Source: Paraburkholderia phytofirmans PsJN
GTDB lineage: Bacteria > Pseudomonadota > Gammaproteobacteria > Burkholderiales > Burkholderiaceae
Reading direction: 5' to 3'
Length of the DNA stretch: 64,000 nucleotides
NCBI RefSeq assembly: GCF_000020125.1
Contig: NC_010676.1
Coordinates: forward strand, 558,001 to 622,000
Shown here: in pieces, positions 1-8,061 of the stretch
Position numbering within the stretch: the stretch's first letter is position 1
Layout of the letters: the number at the start of each line of letters is the position of its first letter
Made by a program: the position numbers and the translations under genes
The notes under the pieces: model-generated
The model's database searches: none
The model's input: only the letters and a program-made list of their open reading frames with translations
What the model was told of the DNA's origin: nothing

Positions 1-645
1 CTCCTCGACGATATGCGCGAGGCCGGTGGGGAAGGTGTGGCGCGCCTCGCCGTCGGTCTTTCCGACGGTATTTCGAAGCTCGCGGCGCATGCGCTGCTGG
101 CGCCGGTGCTCGGCACGCCGTCGCTCAGGCTTTTATGTCACGAGGGCGAGCACGCCGAGCTGATGTCGGAACTCGCGCTTCATCGGCTCGATCTGGTGCT
201 CGCTTGCCAGCCGGAGCCGCACAATGCCGACCTGCGCGTGCTGAGCCAGCGCCTGGCCGGTTCGCCGGTCGACTGGTACGGCCCGACGGGGATCGTCCGC
301 AAATCCGCGCGCGCGGGCTTTCCACAGTGCCTCGCCGAGGTGCCCGTGCTTCTGCCGACCCGGCACGCCGCTTTGCGTGCGCGGCTCGACCGTTGGTTCG
401 ACGCGCAAGGCATCCGGCCGCACATCGTCGGCGAATTCGAGGACAGCGCGCTGATGGCGGTGTTTGCCGCGCGCGGCCTCGGCGTGTTTCCGCTCGCGGA
501 GCTCGGCGCGGAAGATCTGTCGCTGCTGCGGGGCCTGCGCTGGCTCGGCCGCGCCGATGGCGTGATCGAGGAGATTCACGCCATCCGTTCGCGTCGCGGG
601 CAACATCACGGGCTCGCTTCTCAGGTGGTGGCCGGCGCGCGCTGA
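1..645 (+). CDS. LysR-family transcriptional regulator, NhaR-like (5' truncated)
   Basis: The reading frame is open from the first base, so the start and the N-terminal winged helix lie outside the window. What remains is a type-2 periplasmic-binding fold typical of LysR effector domains: a beta-strand rich start (ARLAVGLSDGISKL), the ALHRLDLVLA segment and the late MAVFAARGLGVFPL segment. These are characteristic of the NhaR subgroup, which activates sodium/proton antiporter genes. It converges on the TerB-like gene, with the two 3' ends overlapping by 25 bp. The LysR assignment is firm; NhaR is a judgement from motif resemblance, and the target genes are not visible. Confidence 0.75.
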   Translation, partial: LLDDMREAGGEGVARLAVGLSDGISKLAAHALLAPVLGTPSLRLLCHEGEHAELMSELALHRLDLVLACQPEPHNADLRVLSQRLAGSPVDWYGPTGIVRKSARAGFPQCLAEVPVLLPTRHAALRARLDRWFDAQGIRPHIVGEFEDSALMAVFAARGLGVFPLAELGAEDLSLLRGLRWLGRADGVIEEIHAIRSRRGQHHGLASQVVAGAR

Positions 646-1082
646 TAACCGCGCAATACGCGCGACGGCAGCCCGTGACGGTTGGCGGCCGGCGTCAGGT
701 CGGGCCCCCACGCATTCAACATGGCGGCGAGCAGGGCGATTTCGCCGTCCGCCAGATAGTCGTCCGCGACCGTCACGGCGACACACAGACGAATCACCTT
801 GCGGCGCAACGTAGGATCGTCGATCTCGTCGATCAAGGTCGTGAGCATGGCCGGGTCGAGACGGCCCACCGGCGGCGCGAACGACAGTTGCGCGACCGAG
901 TGATCTTCGCACAGCGTCTGCACGATCTGCTCGAATTGCGCGGGCGCGAGACCGAGTTCACCGGCGATATTCAATTTCTGCAGCACACGCTCTTCTGAAC
1001 TGCACACGTGACCGTCCGAAGTGAGGGCTAGCGCGACGATGCGTGCTGCGGCTTGCGGGCTGTTACGCGGGTAGGTTCGCAT
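621..1082 (-). CDS. TerB-like protein (tellurite-resistance TerB family)
   Basis: A soluble 153-residue, mostly helical protein. Acidic loops alternate with helices (ALTSDGHVCSSEE near residue 18 and VTVADDYLADGE near residue 105), the two-repeat acidic-helix plan of the TerB / co-chaperone DjlA N-terminal fold. Such proteins are thought to bind metal or mediate protein interactions; true tellurite resistance cannot be inferred from a lone gene without terZACDE, and none is present. The start has a good ribosome site (AAGGA, then ATG). The 3' end overlaps the LysR gene tail to tail. Role unknown. Confidence 0.65.
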   Translation of the reverse strand: MRTYPRNSPQAAARIVALALTSDGHVCSSEERVLQKLNIAGELGLAPAQFEQIVQTLCEDHSVAQLSFAPPVGRLDPAMLTTLIDEIDDPTLRRKVIRLCVAVTVADDYLADGEIALLAAMLNAWGPDLTPAANRHGLPSRVLRGYQRAPATT

Positions 1083-1378
1083 GATTTTTTCCTTGGGTGG
1101 ACGATGTCCGTAGTGAAGATGAGCTCCAGTCTGCGGTAGGTTGAGGATAGGATAAACCTGCTAATTACGAAGGAAAGGTTCGGAAAAAACGAAGCTTGAG
1201 CCCCTGATCGACGAACGTCGGAGCGCGCGCTTGAATGCTTCGCTCGCGCCGATGGTACGGCGCAAATGGAGTACTTTGATGGCGACTCAGATGTGATGGA
1301 TTGAGTTGACAGGCCGGTCACCGGTGAAGCGCCCGACTTCGCGGCGCCTCATCGGAGAACCCGGCGAACCTTGTCGAT
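1083..1378. other. Intergenic stretch without a recognised gene
   Basis: Lies between the start of the TerB-like gene and the end of the double-glycine peptide gene, both on the minus strand, so it should hold the TerB promoter. Open frames here lack ribosome sites and similarity. A short CCGGTCACCGG palindrome near 1314-1324 is the only symmetry seen. Confidence 0.4.
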
Positions 1379-1573
1379 TTAAAGCGGATGAAGCTTGCCA
1401 TTGAGGTCCATCGACCACTTCGAGCCATCGCCGAACGTGAGTACGCCATTAATGGCGTCGATATGGGTCGGCTTGCCGGCAGGTTCTTTATCTTTTCCTC
1501 CAACCACGCGTGCCATGTCGGCAGAGGTCATTTCTTCGTTGCGATGCAGTTCGCCGATCTTCAGGTCTTTCAT
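1379..1573 (-). CDS. Double-glycine leader peptide, possible secreted or RiPP-like peptide
   Basis: Encodes 64 residues. The start at 1573 has a strong ribosome site (AAGGAG, 6 nt upstream of ATG); longer in-frame starts would run through the upstream hairpin. Residues 1-26 look like a bacteriocin-type leader: MKDLKIGELHRNEEM, then SADMARVVGG ending in Gly25-Gly26, with the charged EE and hydrophobic spacing expected by C39 peptidase-type exporters. The predicted core (residues 27-64) has no cysteine, one Trp, and a FGDGSKW segment. No C39 exporter, modifying enzyme or immunity gene is nearby, so the exporter would have to be encoded elsewhere. Leaders of this kind are common as orphans in Burkholderia. 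Function of the core is unknown. Confidence 0.7.
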   Translation of the reverse strand: MKDLKIGELHRNEEMTSADMARVVGGKDKEPAGKPTHIDAINGVLTFGDGSKWSMDLNGKLHPL

Positions 1574-1601
1574 GACGTTCTCCTTGAGAAAAATTACCTG
1601 G

Positions 1602-1633
1602 GTGTGCGAGCACTTCTGTGTGTGCTCGCACAC
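1602..1633. promoter_or_regulatory. Perfect 12-bp inverted repeat upstream of the double-glycine peptide gene
   Basis: GTGTGCGAGCAC at 1602-1613 is repeated in inverse at 1622-1633 with an 8-nt spacer. It sits 28 nt upstream of the peptide start on the minus strand, in the position of an operator or a 5' untranslated hairpin. No T-run follows, so a terminator is unlikely. Confidence 0.6.
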
Positions 1634-1868
1634 TCACACTGCACATGATGTGCCAGGCGTGCTTGAAAAGCGTCAACGGGCTGATAGCAAAGGAGTTGGC
1701 GGCTTGAAGAGCTTGCGGCGAAGCTTTAAGTGATGCGGTGAACCCAACAGTCGAACAACCTGCTGTCTGTTGAACGACAACAGCTTTACGTTGGCGAGTT
1801 TCTATTCAAACGATCGTAGCCCACGGATTTTGATGTGAGGATCCCCCGCGCGTTACGTTGAACGCGGT

Positions 1869-1904
1869 AAAAAAAGAGCGTCGATCCAAAGGAGACCGAC
1901 GCTC
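1869..1904 (-). terminator. Rho-independent terminator of the first DUF4148 gene
   Basis: An 8-bp stem (GAGCGTCG at 1876-1883 pairing with CGACGCTC at 1897-1904, 13-nt loop), followed on the minus strand by seven T residues (1875 down to 1869). It lies 46 nt past the stop codon of the DUF4148 gene. The rest of the gap between the two neighbouring genes (1634-1868) shows nothing recognisable. Confidence 0.75.
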
Positions 1905-1950
1905 AAAAGGAGAACCCGCTGTCCACAGGTTCACACACACCGGAGCGCCA

Positions 1951-2271
1951 TCAATGCATGGGCGCGTCTTGCATGGCTGGCTGGTTGTTGTTTAGCGCGC
2001 TCTGCTGGGCTGCGTGCATGGCGGCAACTTTTCTTTCCGCTTCCTGAATGTCGGCGGGATAGTCGCTTTCGTCGCCGCGAGACGGATCGTATCCGGCGGC
2101 TTCCAACTCCTCGAGTTCATGGCGCACATCGGCGCGCGTGAGCTGATGCGTGCCGGGCGCGGCCGACGTTTGCGCATAGGCGCCGCTTGCCGTTGCCAGG
2201 AGGGCGGCGCTTGCAACGAGTGCGCCGGCTGCGGCGCGGACCATGAGACGGTTCAAAGAGGTCAGTTTCAT
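1951..2271 (-). CDS. DUF4148 small exported protein (copy 1)
   Basis: 106 residues from the ATG at 2271, preceded by GAGGAG at proper spacing; a longer frame upstream has no such site. The N-terminus is a Sec signal (positive MKLTSLNRLMVR, a hydrophobic stretch, AYA before QTSAA). The mature part carries the DUF4148 signature TRADVRHELEELEAAGYDPS followed by YPADIQEAERKVAA. The family is abundant in Burkholderiaceae and of unknown function, presumed periplasmic. It is monocistronic, with its own terminator. Related copies lie at 23.6 and 47.9 kb. Confidence 0.85.
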   Translation of the reverse strand: MKLTSLNRLMVRAAAGALVASAALLATASGAYAQTSAAPGTHQLTRADVRHELEELEAAGYDPSRGDESDYPADIQEAERKVAAMHAAQQSALNNNQPAMQDAPMH

Positions 2272-2456
2272 GTCAATACTCCTCGATAGGCGAGCGTAAT
2301 GTTCGAACTCGACGTGAGCCGGCATCAGCACGCTCTGAACAGTTAAACCAGGGGAGTGGACGTCTTATTCCCGCCAGCGCGTCGAAAAAGCGCGGGAATA
2401 ATCACGCCGGATTCGGCGTCTTGCAGTGCGTGAAGACACGAATTGGGGTGAGCAAA

Positions 2457-2654
2457 ATGAACATCATCGATATGGCCCGTGAATCGGGAATGGCCGTTGT
2501 CCTCGACGCCCGGATCGGCCGGGAGGAATACCACAGCGTATGCGGTTCGCTGTCGGCGCTAGAGAAATTTGTCGACGCTATCCGCCAGACACGGGTGAAT
2601 CACACAACGGCTATCAAGCCGCGGCAACGGCCTTTCACGCGAGGCCTGAAATGA
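2457..2654 (+). CDS. Small conserved-looking protein coupled to the haem anchor gene
   Basis: 65 residues if started at MNIIDMARESG; an upstream in-frame ATG at 2421 is possible but less well placed. The sequence GMAVVLDARIGREEYHSV followed by a helical LSALEKFVDAIR suggests a small alpha/beta fold. I do not recognise a named family. Its TGA overlaps the ATG of the next gene in an ATGA arrangement, implying translational coupling with the membrane anchor protein. It might therefore be a partner of that protein, though this rests on gene order alone. Confidence 0.5.
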   Translation: MNIIDMARESGMAVVLDARIGREEYHSVCGSLSALEKFVDAIRQTRVNHTTAIKPRQRPFTRGLK

Positions 2655-3532
2655 ATCGAACGCGTATTGCGACCTGGAAGCCGCTGTATCCGGCAGACAT
2701 GCTGCGAGCCGCCGGGCGCGCGCCACTGGTGCCTTTTCGGCGGTCGCTAAGTATGGCTGGCCGCGCTGCGAGGGAATCGGCTGTTCATACTCTGCTGCGC
2801 CGCTGCCAACTGGTGTCCGGCGTGGTGCTGCTGGTCTATCTGTTCCTGCATCTGGTCAATCACGCGCTCGGCATCTGGTCGCTGGATCTTGCGGGCCGCG
2901 GTCTGACACTGGCGTTGCGGGTGTGGCGCAGCGCGCCGGGAACAGTGCTTCTTTATGGCGCGTCGCTCTTGCATTTTTCGTTGGCGCTGCGAACGATCTA
3001 CGGGCGGCGTCACTGGAAAATGCCGCTCACTGAATGGGTGCGGCTTTGGGCGGGACTGAGTTTGCCGCTGCTGCTGATCCGTCATGTGGTATCCACCCGG
3101 CTTGCCTCGTCGCTGTACGGTTTCGAGCCGAACTACGAGCGCATCGTGATAGCGCTCATTACTAGTGGCACGCAAGGTTTGCAGCTTGCACTGCTTGCGC
3201 CCGGCTGGGTGCATGGTTGTCTGGGACTGTGGCTGCGTATGCGTCATCGCGCTGGAGCGCGGCGCGCGAAACCCTTTCTGCTGGGGCTGCTCGTTGGGTT
3301 GCCCTTGCTGTCCGCCGCGGGTTTCGTTCGAATGAAGCAGGCTGTCCTCGCACTCTGCATCGGGCCATTGCAGACCGACCCCAAGCTGGTCGCCCATCAA
3401 CTTTCGCTCGATACATGGCGCCACAACATTCTGATGCTGTATCTGGCGTTGCTGATCGGCGCCTTCGTCGCGGGGCAATTGCGCAACTGGCGCGAACGCC
3501 GACGGCTTCGGAAGGCGACGATGACCATCTGA
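2651..3532 (+). CDS. Integral membrane protein resembling the haem-b anchor of CyaC-type adenylate cyclases, without the cyclase
   Basis: 293 residues from the ATGA-coupled start. Five to six hydrophobic helices carry conserved histidines: LFLHLVNHALG (about residues 70-80), a GTVLLYGASLLHFSLAL helix, RRHWKMP, LLIRHVVSTR and GWVHGCLGLWLR. This order (HLxNHALG, GTxLLYGxxxH, RxHVxxTR, WxHGCxGL) is that of the quinone-responsive, succinate-dehydrogenase-like dihaem-B membrane anchor described for rhizobial CyaC. There the anchor is followed by a 2Fe-2S domain and a class III cyclase; here the frame stops after RNWRERRRLRKATMTI and neither domain follows. It is either a stand-alone redox sensor or electron-transfer subunit, or a truncated gene. 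Domain resemblance is fairly clear; function is inferred. Confidence 0.65.
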   Translation: MNRTRIATWKPLYPADMLRAAGRAPLVPFRRSLSMAGRAARESAVHTLLRRCQLVSGVVLLVYLFLHLVNHALGIWSLDLAGRGLTLALRVWRSAPGTVLLYGASLLHFSLALRTIYGRRHWKMPLTEWVRLWAGLSLPLLLIRHVVSTRLASSLYGFEPNYERIVIALITSGTQGLQLALLAPGWVHGCLGLWLRMRHRAGARRAKPFLLGLLVGLPLLSAAGFVRMKQAVLALCIGPLQTDPKLVAHQLSLDTWRHNILMLYLALLIGAFVAGQLRNWRERRRLRKATMTI

Positions 3533-3634
3533 TCCGCCACCGTTCGTCGCGTTCTACAAGGACTTGCGGGCCTGAGCCTGGGCACGCTGGGCACGCTGAG
3601 TTCGCCAGGTCGCGGCGGAGTCAGGCGCTGTCCG

Positions 3635-5131
3635 TTACATCAGGATGCTTGCGGCACTCGACCTGATCGCGGCCGTCGGCAACTCGAAGCAGAAAGTCGT
3701 GCCCGTTCCCGCCGTGTCGAGCAAACGTATCTGGCTCTGATTCAATTGCAGCATGCGCTGGACGATCAACAACCCCAGTCCGCCGCCCCGATGCGCACCG
3801 CCGGAGCTGAACGGGCGCTCGAACAGACCTTCGCGCTGCTCGGGCGGAATGCCGGGGCCCGTGTCGCTGATTGTCACCGACACCTTGCCGTCCTTATGCG
3901 CGAGGTCCACCTCGATCGATCCTTCCGCGGGCGTATGGCGAATCGCGTTGTCGAGCAGATTCGTCAGCACGCGCTCGATCATGCCGAGATCGGCACTGAC
4001 GTTCGGCAAACGTGGCGGAATAGTCGCGCGCAACTGAATATGCCGCGCCTCAGCCGGCAATTCGAATTTCTGAAAGACATCCTGCACCAGATCGACCAGC
4101 GAGAACTGTTCGAGCGCGGGTTGGACGTTGCCATGTTCGAGCCTGGCCAGTTCGAACAAAGCCTGCGCGAGCCTGCCCACCTTGACGCTTTGCGCGAGCG
4201 CGATCGCCAGATAGCGCTTGCGTTCCGTTTCGCCGAGCGTGTCGGACTTCAGCGAGAGCGTTTCAAGGTAGCCATGCAGCGAGGTCAGCGGCGTGCGCAG
4301 GTCGTGCGAAATATTGGCGATCAGTTCGCGGCGCTGCTGGTCCTGGCGCGTCAGCGCGCGCCATTGTTCGCCGATGCGGTTCGCCATCTGCGCGAACGTT
4401 GCTTCGAGCACGGCGATTTCGTCGCGGCGTCCGGCCGGCGACGAACGCGGCACGCTCGGCTGGATGTCGGGCTCGCCCTCGGCGTCGAAGCGGCGCATGG
4501 CGTCGGTCAGGCGCCGCAGCGGCCGCGTGATCAGGCCGAATGCGGTCAAGCCGGCCAGCAATCCAAGCAGCGCGACCAGCGCCATCGACCACAAGGTAGT
4601 GCGCAGCACGGAACTGGCCGCCACGCGCGCGGCGAGCGCGTCGTGTTCCTCGCCGAGCAGGACCACGTAGATATAGCCGGACGGCGGCTGTCCGCTCAAT
4701 TGCAACGGTGCTGCACTGAACACCTTTTTACCGTCGACGCTGCGCGGATCGTCGCCGAGAATCGGCAGCGAGTCTCCCGCGATGAATTGCCGGATCGGCG
4801 CAAGATTCACCTGTTCGCGCTTGACGTGTCCCGCGGGCGCGTCGTCGCCTTTTATGTGCCCTTGATTGTCGAGCAGGTACACCTCGACGCTCGGATTCAC
4901 TCTCATCAGTTGGCCGAATAGCTGCCGGACCGCGTCGGGCCGCAAGCCGTTGGCATCCATCAGCGAGTTGCCATGAGCGATATGGTCGGCGAGATTGCGC
5001 GACAGGCTCTGTATGACTTCCTTCTCGTGCAGATCGCTCGAACGGATCTGCAGGAAGGCCGACGCGCCGCAGCATGCCAGCAGCAGCACGGAGAAAACGA
5101 GCGAGAGCCGCTGGGTCAGCGTCAGATTCAC
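3635..5131 (-). CDS. Sensor histidine kinase of an OmpR-type two-component system
   Basis: 498 residues from a GTG start at 5131 that overlaps the response regulator stop (GTGA); the longer open frame upstream is inside the regulator gene. Layout: TM helix about 9-28, a periplasmic sensor of about 145 residues with a PAS-like VEVYLLDNQGHIKG strand, TM helix about 178-201, HAMP, HisKA with the phosphoacceptor His276 in NISHDLRTPL, then an ATPase domain with N box (LTNLLDNAIRH), G1 (DTGPGIP) and G2 (GGGLGL). The signal is unknown. The divergent neighbours are dipZ-msrA, so envelope redox stress is a plausible but unproven stimulus. Confidence 0.92.
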   Translation of the reverse strand: MNLTLTQRLSLVFSVLLLACCGASAFLQIRSSDLHEKEVIQSLSRNLADHIAHGNSLMDANGLRPDAVRQLFGQLMRVNPSVEVYLLDNQGHIKGDDAPAGHVKREQVNLAPIRQFIAGDSLPILGDDPRSVDGKKVFSAAPLQLSGQPPSGYIYVVLLGEEHDALAARVAASSVLRTTLWSMALVALLGLLAGLTAFGLITRPLRRLTDAMRRFDAEGEPDIQPSVPRSSPAGRRDEIAVLEATFAQMANRIGEQWRALTRQDQQRRELIANISHDLRTPLTSLHGYLETLSLKSDTLGETERKRYLAIALAQSVKVGRLAQALFELARLEHGNVQPALEQFSLVDLVQDVFQKFELPAEARHIQLRATIPPRLPNVSADLGMIERVLTNLLDNAIRHTPAEGSIEVDLAHKDGKVSVTISDTGPGIPPEQREGLFERPFSSGGAHRGGGLGLLIVQRMLQLNQSQIRLLDTAGTGTTFCFELPTAAIRSSAASILM

Positions 5132-5865
5132 GATACGTCCTTCGGTGCGCCGGCTGGCTCGCCGGGGACGGCGAGCTTGTAGCCGCGTCCCCAAACGGTC
5201 AGGATGCGCTCGGGTTGAGCCGGATCGGCCTCGATCTTCGCGCGCAGCCGGTTGATATGAGTGTTGACGGTGTGCTCGTAGCCTTCGTGCTGATAGCCCC
5301 ACACCGCATTGAGCAGGTCCATGCGCGAAAACACCTTGCCGGGATGTTGCGCGAAGTAATAGAGCAGGTCGAATTCGCGCGGTGTGAGTTCGATCGGCTT
5401 GCCGTCGACGGCGGCCTCGCGCGTGAGCGGATCGATCGACAACCCGGCGATGCGCAGACTGCCGGCTTCGATTTTCGAGTCTTTCGCCAGCGCGTCGACG
5501 CGACGCAACAGCGCTTTCACACGCGCCACGAGTTCGAGCACGGAGAACGGTTTGGCGAGATAGTCGTCCGCGCCGAGTTCGAGGCCGAGAATCCGGTGCA
5601 CTTCGCTCGACCGCGCGCTGGTGATGATGATCGGCGTATAGCGCGTCATCGCGCGGGCGCGCCGGCAGATTTCCAGTCCGTCGACGCCGGGCAGCATCAG
5701 ATCGAGAATCAGCGCGTCCCAGCCGCCTTGCTCCAGCAGGCGCAGCCCTTCATTGCCGTCGGCGCTGTGCACGACTTCATAGCGCTCGTCGCGCAGATGC
5801 AGGCTCAGCACGTTGGCGATGTCGATGTCGTCTTCGACGATCAGGATGCGCTTCGGATTGTCCAT
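5128..5865 (-). CDS. OmpR/PhoB-family response regulator
   Basis: 245 residues. The receiver domain has the acidic pair EDD (11-13), phosphoacceptor Asp55 in LILDLMLPG and Lys105 in YLAKPF. A winged-helix output domain follows from about residue 140, with LTPREFDLLYYFAQHPGKVFSR and the recognition region YEHTVNTHINRLRAKIE, ending with RGYKL. The start chosen (MDNPKRILIV) is the standard one for the family; upstream in-frame residues are proline-rich and not conserved-looking. It is co-transcribed with and overlaps the kinase gene, and diverges from dipZ across about 270 bp. Confidence 0.93.
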   Translation of the reverse strand: MDNPKRILIVEDDIDIANVLSLHLRDERYEVVHSADGNEGLRLLEQGGWDALILDLMLPGVDGLEICRRARAMTRYTPIIITSARSSEVHRILGLELGADDYLAKPFSVLELVARVKALLRRVDALAKDSKIEAGSLRIAGLSIDPLTREAAVDGKPIELTPREFDLLYYFAQHPGKVFSRMDLLNAVWGYQHEGYEHTVNTHINRLRAKIEADPAQPERILTVWGRGYKLAVPGEPAGAPKDVS

Positions 5866-6113
5866 GGTGGGCTTGAGCCGCGGTTGGGGGCGTGGTTGAG
5901 GAGAAGGGCCGGGCGCGGCCGCCAGGAAAAGCGGCCATGGCGCCATTGTGCAAAATTTCCGGGCAGCGAGTTATCACATTTAATTTAACTTTTCGTGAGG
6001 ACTTCGATACCGGCGGCGCTCTAGGATGTGGGCACTTTCTGCAGTATCAGGTTTTGAATGAACTGTACGCCGGCTGCCGCCCGAGTCAGCGTGCCCACTT
6101 TAACCGACCTATA

Positions 6114-6123
6114 CGAACGTTCG
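6114..6123. promoter_or_regulatory. 10-bp palindrome next to the dipZ start
   Basis: CGAACGTTCG is a perfect palindrome whose last bases merge into the GGAA ribosome site 8 nt ahead of the dipZ ATG. Its position would let a bound protein block transcription or translation of dipZ. A short palindrome can arise by chance. The rest of 5866-6131 is a divergent promoter region with an AT-rich patch at about 5970-5995. Confidence 0.35.
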
Positions 6124-6131
6124 GAACTGAC

Positions 6132-8012
6132 ATGTTACTCATCGTTCTCGCCTATCTCGGCGGCGCCCTTACGATTCTCAGCCCGTGCATCCTGCCGGTG
6201 CTGCCGTTCGTGTTCGCGCGCGCCGACCAGCCTTTCGTGCGCAGCGGCTTGCCTTTGCTGGCGGGCATGGCGCTGACCTTCGCCCTCGTCGCGACGCTTG
6301 CCGCGGTGGGCGGCGGCTGGGTCACGCAGGCTAACCAGTACGGCCGCTGGGTGGCTATCGCCCTGCTGGCGATCTTCGGGCTGACCCTGCTGTTCCCGCG
6401 TTTCGCCGATCATCTGATGCGGCCGCTTGTTAGCGCCGGCAATCGCCTGTCGAATTTCGCGCAGACCGATGGTCAGCAGGTCCGCGCGGGTTCGTCGTTT
6501 CTGCTCGGCATTGCTACCGGCCTGTTGTGGGCGCCGTGCGCCGGTCCGATACTCGGTCTCGTGCTGACGGGCGCGGCATTGCGCGGTGCGAGCGTCGGTA
6601 CGACGTTGCTGCTGGTGGCCTACGCGGCCGGCGCGGCGACTTCGCTGGCGGTGGCGCTGCTGATCGGCGGCAAGGTGTTCACGGCGATGAAGCGCTCGCT
6701 GGGCGCGGGCGAGTGGATTCGCCGCGGAATCGGCGCATTGATGTTGTGCGGCGTGGCGGCGATCGCGCTCGGTTTCGACACTGGCGTGCTTGCCCGCGTT
6801 TCGACGGTTGCGACCGGTGGACTCGAACAGAAACTCGTCGATAAGCTGTCGCCGAACGCGGCGCCGGGTAAGGCGCCGGTTGCGGGCAACGCGGCCGATG
6901 CATCCGGCGGCGCAATGATGAGCGTCAACGCCGCGTCGCAATCGACGGCAGGCGCCGATGCGGATTCCACCGCGGTCAATGCGGCGCAGGGCGGCGCGAT
7001 GATGCGCACCGCCGTCGCCGCCGAAGCAGCGCCGCTGCCCGTGGAAGGCGTGCTGCCCCCGTTGGACGGTGCGGTTCAATGGCTGAATTCGCCGCCACTC
7101 ACCACCCAGGACTTGCGCGGCAAAGTCGTGCTGGTCGACTTCTGGACTTACTCGTGCATCAACTGCCTGCGCTCGCTGCCGTATGTCAAAGCGTGGGCGC
7201 AGAAGTACAAGGATCAGGGACTCGTCGTGATCGGCGTGCATGCGCCGGAGTTCGCCTTCGAACGCAATATCGACAACGTGAAGAAGGCTACGCACGACCT
7301 CGGTGTCGACTATCCCGTCGCGATCGACAACAACTATGCGATCTGGCGCGCACTGAATAACCAGTACTGGCCCGCACACTATTTCGTCGATGCGAAAGGG
7401 CAGATCCGCTATCACCATTTCGGCGAAGGCGATTATGCGGGGTCCGAAAAGGTGATCCAGCAACTGCTGACCGAAGCGGGCCACGCGAATGCATCGAAGG
7501 TCGCGCTCGGAATTGCAAACGGCGGCGCGCAGGGCGTGCAGGCCGCGGCGGACAACGCCGATATGCAATCGCCGGAAACCTACGTCGGTTATCAGCGGGC
7601 GGAGAACTTCGCGTCGCCGGGCGGGGAAGTGGCGGACAAGACGCACACGTACGTAGCGCCGTCTCAACCCGGCGTCAACGACTGGGGTCTTGCCGGTTCA
7701 TGGAACGTTGGCGCGGAGCACGCAACGCTCGCGGCATCCTCTGGACGCATCGTGTATCGCTTTCATGCACGCGACCTGCATCTGGTGCTCGGCCCGGGCA
7801 AGGATGGCAAGCCTGTGCGGTTTCGCGTGAGCGTCGACGGCGCCGCGCCCGGCGCGTCGCACGGCACCGACGTCGCCGCCGATGGCAGCGGCACCGTAAC
7901 CGGGCAACGTCTCTATCAACTGGTGCGGCAAACGGGCGAAGTCGGGGATCACACGTTCTCGATCGAGTTTCTGGACCCGGGTGTGCAGGCATTTGCTTTC
8001 ACGTTCGGCTGA
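6132..8012 (+). CDS. dipZ: DipZ-type CcdA/thioredoxin fusion, thiol-disulfide interchange protein
   Basis: 626 residues if started at MLLIVLAYLGG (GGAA 5 nt ahead). The N-terminal CcdA-like membrane domain has two redox cysteines in SPCILPVLPF (Cys19) and WAPCAGP (Cys136), each ahead of hydrophobic helices. After a low-complexity Ala/Gly/Ser linker (about residues 240-310) comes a TlpA-like thioredoxin domain with the CINC active site (Cys342, Cys345) in WTYSCINCLRSLPY. A C-terminal beta-rich domain ends the protein, as in DipZ. The membrane part passes electrons from cytosolic thioredoxin to the periplasmic domain, which can reduce periplasmic partners. msrA follows after 49 nt and is a likely electron acceptor. 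Confidence 0.9.
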   Translation: MLLIVLAYLGGALTILSPCILPVLPFVFARADQPFVRSGLPLLAGMALTFALVATLAAVGGGWVTQANQYGRWVAIALLAIFGLTLLFPRFADHLMRPLVSAGNRLSNFAQTDGQQVRAGSSFLLGIATGLLWAPCAGPILGLVLTGAALRGASVGTTLLLVAYAAGAATSLAVALLIGGKVFTAMKRSLGAGEWIRRGIGALMLCGVAAIALGFDTGVLARVSTVATGGLEQKLVDKLSPNAAPGKAPVAGNAADASGGAMMSVNAASQSTAGADADSTAVNAAQGGAMMRTAVAAEAAPLPVEGVLPPLDGAVQWLNSPPLTTQDLRGKVVLVDFWTYSCINCLRSLPYVKAWAQKYKDQGLVVIGVHAPEFAFERNIDNVKKATHDLGVDYPVAIDNNYAIWRALNNQYWPAHYFVDAKGQIRYHHFGEGDYAGSEKVIQQLLTEAGHANASKVALGIANGGAQGVQAAADNADMQSPETYVGYQRAENFASPGGEVADKTHTYVAPSQPGVNDWGLAGSWNVGAEHATLAASSGRIVYRFHARDLHLVLGPGKDGKPVRFRVSVDGAAPGASHGTDVAADGSGTVTGQRLYQLVRQTGEVGDHTFSIEFLDPGVQAFAFTFG

Positions 8013-8061
8013 GCCGATGCAAGCGGCTCGACTCAACTCTTACTGACCTGAAGGATTGATC

